Positions 60,828 to 64,000 of a stretch of 64,000 nucleotides of DNA are shown here, one piece after another (the first letter of the stretch is position 1; the number at the start of each line of letters is the position of its first letter). Under the pieces are notes generated by a model that saw nothing but the letters and a program-made list of their open reading frames with translations, did no database searches and had not been told where the DNA came from. Origin of the DNA: Bacteroidales bacterium (lineage in GTDB: Bacteria; Bacteroidota; Bacteroidia; Bacteroidales; F082); assembly GCA_017632935.1 (NCBI GenBank), contig JAGBQJ010000037.1:1-64000 (forward strand), read 5' to 3'. The position numbers and the translations under genes were made by a program.

Positions 60828-61973
60828 ATGAAAAAAGCATTATTAGTATTTGCAATCGCTTTATTGTTAGTCGGTTGCAATCGGAAGAAAGAAGTCAAAT
60901 TGATTCCTGCCGAAAACTTCAACACGGAAGTGGAAGGCAAGAAAGTGTCGCTTTATACCTTACACAATGGTTTTTTGACGATGCAAGTGACCAACTATGG
61001 CGGCCGCGTGGTTGCCCTATGGATGCCTGACAGGCGCGACAGCTTTGAGGATATCGTTTTGGGTTACGACCATATCGACAAGTACTTGAACAATAGCGGT
61101 GAACGCTATCTTGGCGCTGTGGTCGGTCGTTGCGCCAACCGCATCTCCAATGGTGCTTTTACCTTGGATGGCGTTGAGTATCAACTGTCTAAGAATGATG
61201 GTGAGAATACTTTGCATGGTGGTCTCGTTGGTGCGGACAAGCGTGTTTGGGACGTGACTTCGGTCAACGACAGCGTGATAGAGATGCACACCGTGTTTGC
61301 CGATGGTGAAGATGGCTTCCCGGGCAACCTTGACGTGACGATGAGCTATACGTTGACCCACGACAACCAGTTCCAGATCCGCTACAAAGCCACCACCGAT
61401 GCTCCTACGTTGTGCAACTTCTCGCATCATTCCTTCTTCAACCTGAAGGGCGAAGGCAATGGCACCATCCTCGACCAGACACTGCAAATCAACTCGCGCT
61501 ATATGACCACCGTTAACGAGCATTTGATTCCTAACGGCAAGTTCTCTGGCGTGAAGAGCACGCCTTTTGACTTCCGTGAGAAACAGCTTATTGGCGATAA
61601 CATTGCCGCCGACGATGAACAGTTGAGAAATGCCAAAGGTTATGACCACAATTGGATTGTGGACAAGACCGACATCAAGGCCTACACTTGGAACGCCACG
61701 CTGGCCGACCCGAAGAGCGGTCGCGAGATGCAGTTGTGGAGCGACCAAGTGGGTATGCAGTTCAATAGCGGAAACCTTTTCAATGGCAAGGGCACGGGCA
61801 AGTGCGGCAAGACTTTGAATTATCGTGAAGGCCTGGCGCTCGAACCTCAGTCTTTCCCGGATGCCATCAACCATGAAACCTTGTCGCCCATGCCCATCCT
61901 GAGACCTGGCGAGGAGTACCACCAGCTCTGCATCTATAAGTTTGCGGTGCTGCCCAAGGAAGCTAAAAAGTAA
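60828..61973 (+). CDS. galM: Aldose 1-epimerase (mutarotase), lipoprotein form
   Basis: 381 residues interconverting alpha and beta anomers of aldoses. Lipobox LLLVGC (Cys19) places it in the envelope, unlike cytoplasmic GalM. Family motifs: VVGRCANRISNG, ENTLHGG, NFSHHSFFNLKGEG with the catalytic His, and a late GLALEPQSFPDAIN with the catalytic Glu. Followed by a terminator whose T-run is also the next promoter. Confidence 0.93.
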   Translation: MKKALLVFAIALLLVGCNRKKEVKLIPAENFNTEVEGKKVSLYTLHNGFLTMQVTNYGGRVVALWMPDRRDSFEDIVLGYDHIDKYLNNSGERYLGAVVGRCANRISNGAFTLDGVEYQLSKNDGENTLHGGLVGADKRVWDVTSVNDSVIEMHTVFADGEDGFPGNLDVTMSYTLTHDNQFQIRYKATTDAPTLCNFSHHSFFNLKGEGNGTILDQTLQINSRYMTTVNEHLIPNGKFSGVKSTPFDFREKQLIGDNIAADDEQLRNAKGYDHNWIVDKTDIKAYTWNATLADPKSGREMQLWSDQVGMQFNSGNLFNGKGTGKCGKTLNYREGLALEPQSFPDAINHETLSPMPILRPGEEYHQLCIYKFAVLPKEAKK

Positions 61974-61994
61974 TGTTTTTTCATAAAAGATGAC

Positions 61995-62025
61995 GCCTCG
62001 TGTCCTCGGATGCGAGGCTTTTTTT
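61995..62025 (+). terminator. Terminator after galM
   Basis: GCCTCG (61995-62000) with CGAGGC (62013-62018), then T7. Confidence 0.75.
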
Positions 62026-62032
62026 ATCTTTG
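62025..62032 (+). promoter_or_regulatory. -7 promoter box of the VOC gene
   Basis: TATCTTTG starts in the last T of the galM terminator and is 20 bases before the start at 62053. Confidence 0.6.
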
Positions 62033-62052
62033 CGCTATCAAAACTGAGAATT

Positions 62053-62517
62053 ATGCTGAAATTCAAATGCCCGCTATTGGCAGTTACCGATATGGAAAAA
62101 GCCGTCACTTTCTATGAAGAGGTGATTGGCGACCGCGTTGCCATGAACTTTGGCGAGAACGTCCAATTTGAAGGCGGTTTCGCGCTGCAGGAGATGAAGA
62201 AATGGAAATCCATGATTCATACCGACAAGGTGCGCCGTAGGAACAATGCCGTGGAACTCTATTTTGAAGAGGAGGACTTTGACAGATTCCTCGAATACCT
62301 GAAGGAATTCCCTGAGATACAGTATGTTCATGGCGTTGAGGAGATGCCTTGGGGGCAGCGTATCATCCGCTTCTATGACCCTGATTTCCATATCATTGAA
62401 GTCGGCGAGCCTATGGATGCCGTCATCAAGAGGATGCTTGCATCGGGCATGACGGTGGAGCAGGTCTCGGAGAAGTCGCAGTATCCCATCGAATACGTCA
62501 AGCGGTTTGCGAAATGA
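62053..62517 (+). CDS. VOC-family (glyoxalase/bleomycin-resistance fold) protein
   Basis: 154 residues in the vicinal-oxygen-chelate fold: LAVTDMEKAVTFYEEVIGD at the start, then a second half with IIRFYDPDFHIIEVGEPMD carrying the metal-ligand Glu, plus a short C-terminal helical extension. The substrate is not evident. The start at 62053 follows the promoter box; its TGA stop overlaps the ATG of the ABC-F gene. Confidence 0.87.
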   Translation: MLKFKCPLLAVTDMEKAVTFYEEVIGDRVAMNFGENVQFEGGFALQEMKKWKSMIHTDKVRRRNNAVELYFEEEDFDRFLEYLKEFPEIQYVHGVEEMPWGQRIIRFYDPDFHIIEVGEPMDAVIKRMLASGMTVEQVSEKSQYPIEYVKRFAK

Positions 62518-64000
62518 ACTACCTGTCGGTCAACGCGATATCCAAGTCGTACGGCATCAAGATGCTGTTTGAGGACGTCACCTTCGGTATTGAAAAAGGC
62601 GACAAGACTGCGCTGATTGCCACCAATGGCTCGGGCAAGTCCACGATGCTGAAGATACTGGTGGGGCAGGAGTCGCCCGACTCGGGGACGATTACCTACG
62701 CCAACGACATCAAAATCGGCTATTTGGAGCAACTGCCCGTGTATCCTGCTGGGACGCGTGTCACGGATTTGTTGGCCGACCTCAACGAAGAGCAACACCT
62801 CAAGGCAAGGCAGTATTTGACTCGTTTCGCCATCACTAATTTGGAGCAGTCGGTTGACGAGCTATCGGGCGGACAGATAAAGCGTCTGGCATTGGCTTTG
62901 GTGCTGCTGCATGAGCCTGATTTCCTGATTCTTGACGAGCCCACCAACCACCTCGATATGGAGATGGTGGAATGGCTGGAGAAGTTCCTCACCCAGTCGA
63001 GCATGACGCTGCTGATGGTGACGCACGACCGATACTTTCTTGACCGTGTATGTAACAAGATCTTTGAGCTCTACCAAGGCGTGATGTACACCCATAACGG
63101 CAACTTCGACTATTATGTGCAAAAGAGCCGCGAGCGCGAGGAAGTGAAACGCGCCACGGCCGAGCGTAACAGTCAGCTGTTGAAATACGAGTTGGAGTGG
63201 ATGCGCAGCACCCCACAAGCACGTACGAGCAAGTCGAAGAGCCGCATTGATGCGTTTTATGACTTGAAGGAACGGAGCAAATACCAGGAGCAAGACGAAC
63301 GCCTCGAGTTTGGCCTGCAGATGCAGCGTCTGGGCGGTAAGATATTGGAACTCAGTAATGTGTCGAAGTCGTTTGGTGACCTTACTGTGCTCAAGGACTT
63401 TGACTATGTCTTCAAGCGCGGCGAGCGCATCGGCCTGATTGGCAAGAACGGAGTGGGGAAGTCCACTTTCCTTAATCTCATCACTGGCGCGATGCAGCCC
63501 GACCGAGGCCGTGTGAAGACTGGAGAAACCGTCACTTACGGTTACTACCGTCAGGAAGGCATACAGTTCGACGAGAGCAAGACGGTGATCAGCACCGTGC
63601 GCGACATCGCCGAGGTGATGACCTACGGCAAGGACAAAGTCTATACCGCCGACCAGCTGTTGGCGCATTTCATGTTCCCTTACAAGATGCACCGTCAGCC
63701 CGTGGCCTTGCTCAGCGGTGGTGAGAAACGGCGCTTGTATCTGTTGACCATCTTGGTGCAGAATCCCAACTTCCTCATCCTCGACGAGCCCACCAACGAC
63801 TTGGATTTGTTGACGCTACAGAAGTTGGAGGACTTCCTGCAAGGCTATAAAGGCTGTCTTTTGGTGGTCTCGCACGACCGTTTCTTCATGGATCAGGTCG
63901 TCGACCAGCTCTTTGTCTTCCAAGGCGATGGCATGGTGAAAGGCTTCATGGGCAACTACAGCCAGTACAAGGACTATTTGGATGCCAAGCAACGTGAGGA
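62514..64000 (+). CDS. ABC-F family ATPase (Uup/EttA-like), 3'-partial
   Basis: Starts at ATG 62514 overlapping the preceding stop (ATGA) and runs off the window. It has two ABC cassettes: first Walker A ATNGSGKST and signature LSGGQIKRL with Walker B FLILDEPTNHLD; a linker with an Uup-like TPQARTSKSKSRIDAFYDL stretch; then second Walker A GKNGVGKST, signature LSGGEKRRL and LILDEPTNDLD. No membrane segments. ABC-F proteins act on the ribosome; this one most resembles Uup. The C-terminal tail is outside the window. Confidence 0.93.
   Translation, partial: MNYLSVNAISKSYGIKMLFEDVTFGIEKGDKTALIATNGSGKSTMLKILVGQESPDSGTITYANDIKIGYLEQLPVYPAGTRVTDLLADLNEEQHLKARQYLTRFAITNLEQSVDELSGGQIKRLALALVLLHEPDFLILDEPTNHLDMEMVEWLEKFLTQSSMTLLMVTHDRYFLDRVCNKIFELYQGVMYTHNGNFDYYVQKSREREEVKRATAERNSQLLKYELEWMRSTPQARTSKSKSRIDAFYDLKERSKYQEQDERLEFGLQMQRLGGKILELSNVSKSFGDLTVLKDFDYVFKRGERIGLIGKNGVGKSTFLNLITGAMQPDRGRVKTGETVTYGYYRQEGIQFDESKTVISTVRDIAEVMTYGKDKVYTADQLLAHFMFPYKMHRQPVALLSGGEKRRLYLLTILVQNPNFLILDEPTNDLDLLTLQKLEDFLQGYKGCLLVVSHDRFFMDQVVDQLFVFQGDGMVKGFMGNYSQYKDYLDAKQRE

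Overview
The window reads as a Bacteroidales-type (phylum Bacteroidota) chromosome. Most genes are preceded by the phylum's promoter -7 box TAnnTTTG (seen as TATTTTTG, TATCTTTG, TAATTTTG and similar) instead of a TATAAT box. Shine-Dalgarno sequences are weak or absent, and the gene families (VirE/DUF3987 primase, DUF4391, DUF6565, DUF4143 ATPase, agmatinase-family protein, DUF47-Pit pair) are typical of gut Bacteroidales. No rRNA or species marker allows a finer placement.

Layout. 1-3.6 kb is the end of a mobile element: a split primase with one frameshift, two small genes, a structured RNA-like element, and a repeat-dense non-coding stretch that stops at the 3' end of a tRNA-Glu/tRNA-Arg pair. 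3.9-11.5 kb is housekeeping: peptidase E, Ca2+ P-type ATPase, a small lipoprotein, carbamate kinase, phosphopantetheinyl transferase and long-chain acyl-CoA synthetase. 11.5-24.9 kb is a defence island. Its backbone is a decapitated SNF2-type helicase, DUF4391, and a type III restriction-modification pair (Mod, Res). Two cassettes are lodged in that backbone: an AbiL-like RloA/RloB pair with a DUF4365 nuclease-like partner, and a Fic protein between mod and res. 25.0-29.5 kb carries a CPA2 cation antiporter and topoisomerase III.

29.5-44.6 kb is an AT-rich accessory island bounded by an exact 16-nt direct repeat of the topB 3' end. Behind a promoter and a long structured leader with a terminator lies the most unusual content of the window. 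It is a compact operon encoding a vWA-like exported protein, a small membrane protein, a tubulin/FtsZ-like GTPase, a giant actin/Hsp70-fold ATPase, two single-pass membrane proteins sharing a novel cytoplasmic domain, a MotA/TolQ-like channel with a long coiled-coil tail, and a MotB/OmpA-like partner. I infer an ion-driven, cell-wall-anchored, cytoskeleton-linked machine. It recalls Zorya ZorAB and the predicted FtsZ-like/vWA/OmpA membrane-remodelling systems but matches neither. Genes at both edges of this operon are broken by homopolymer frameshifts and in-frame TAG codons.

44.7-64 kb returns to a chromosomal background: a phosphoribosyltransferase, two exported proteins, a phosphate-uptake operon (DUF47-Pit-DUF47) ending in pncB, an agmatinase-family enzyme divergent from an MBL-fold hydrolase, a coiled-coil lipoprotein, a sigma54-type response regulator facing a hybrid histidine kinase tail to tail, a 5'-nucleotidase lipoprotein, aldose 1-epimerase, a VOC protein, and an ABC-F ATPase running off the window's end. 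All family assignments come from reading motifs by eye. No database search was possible.
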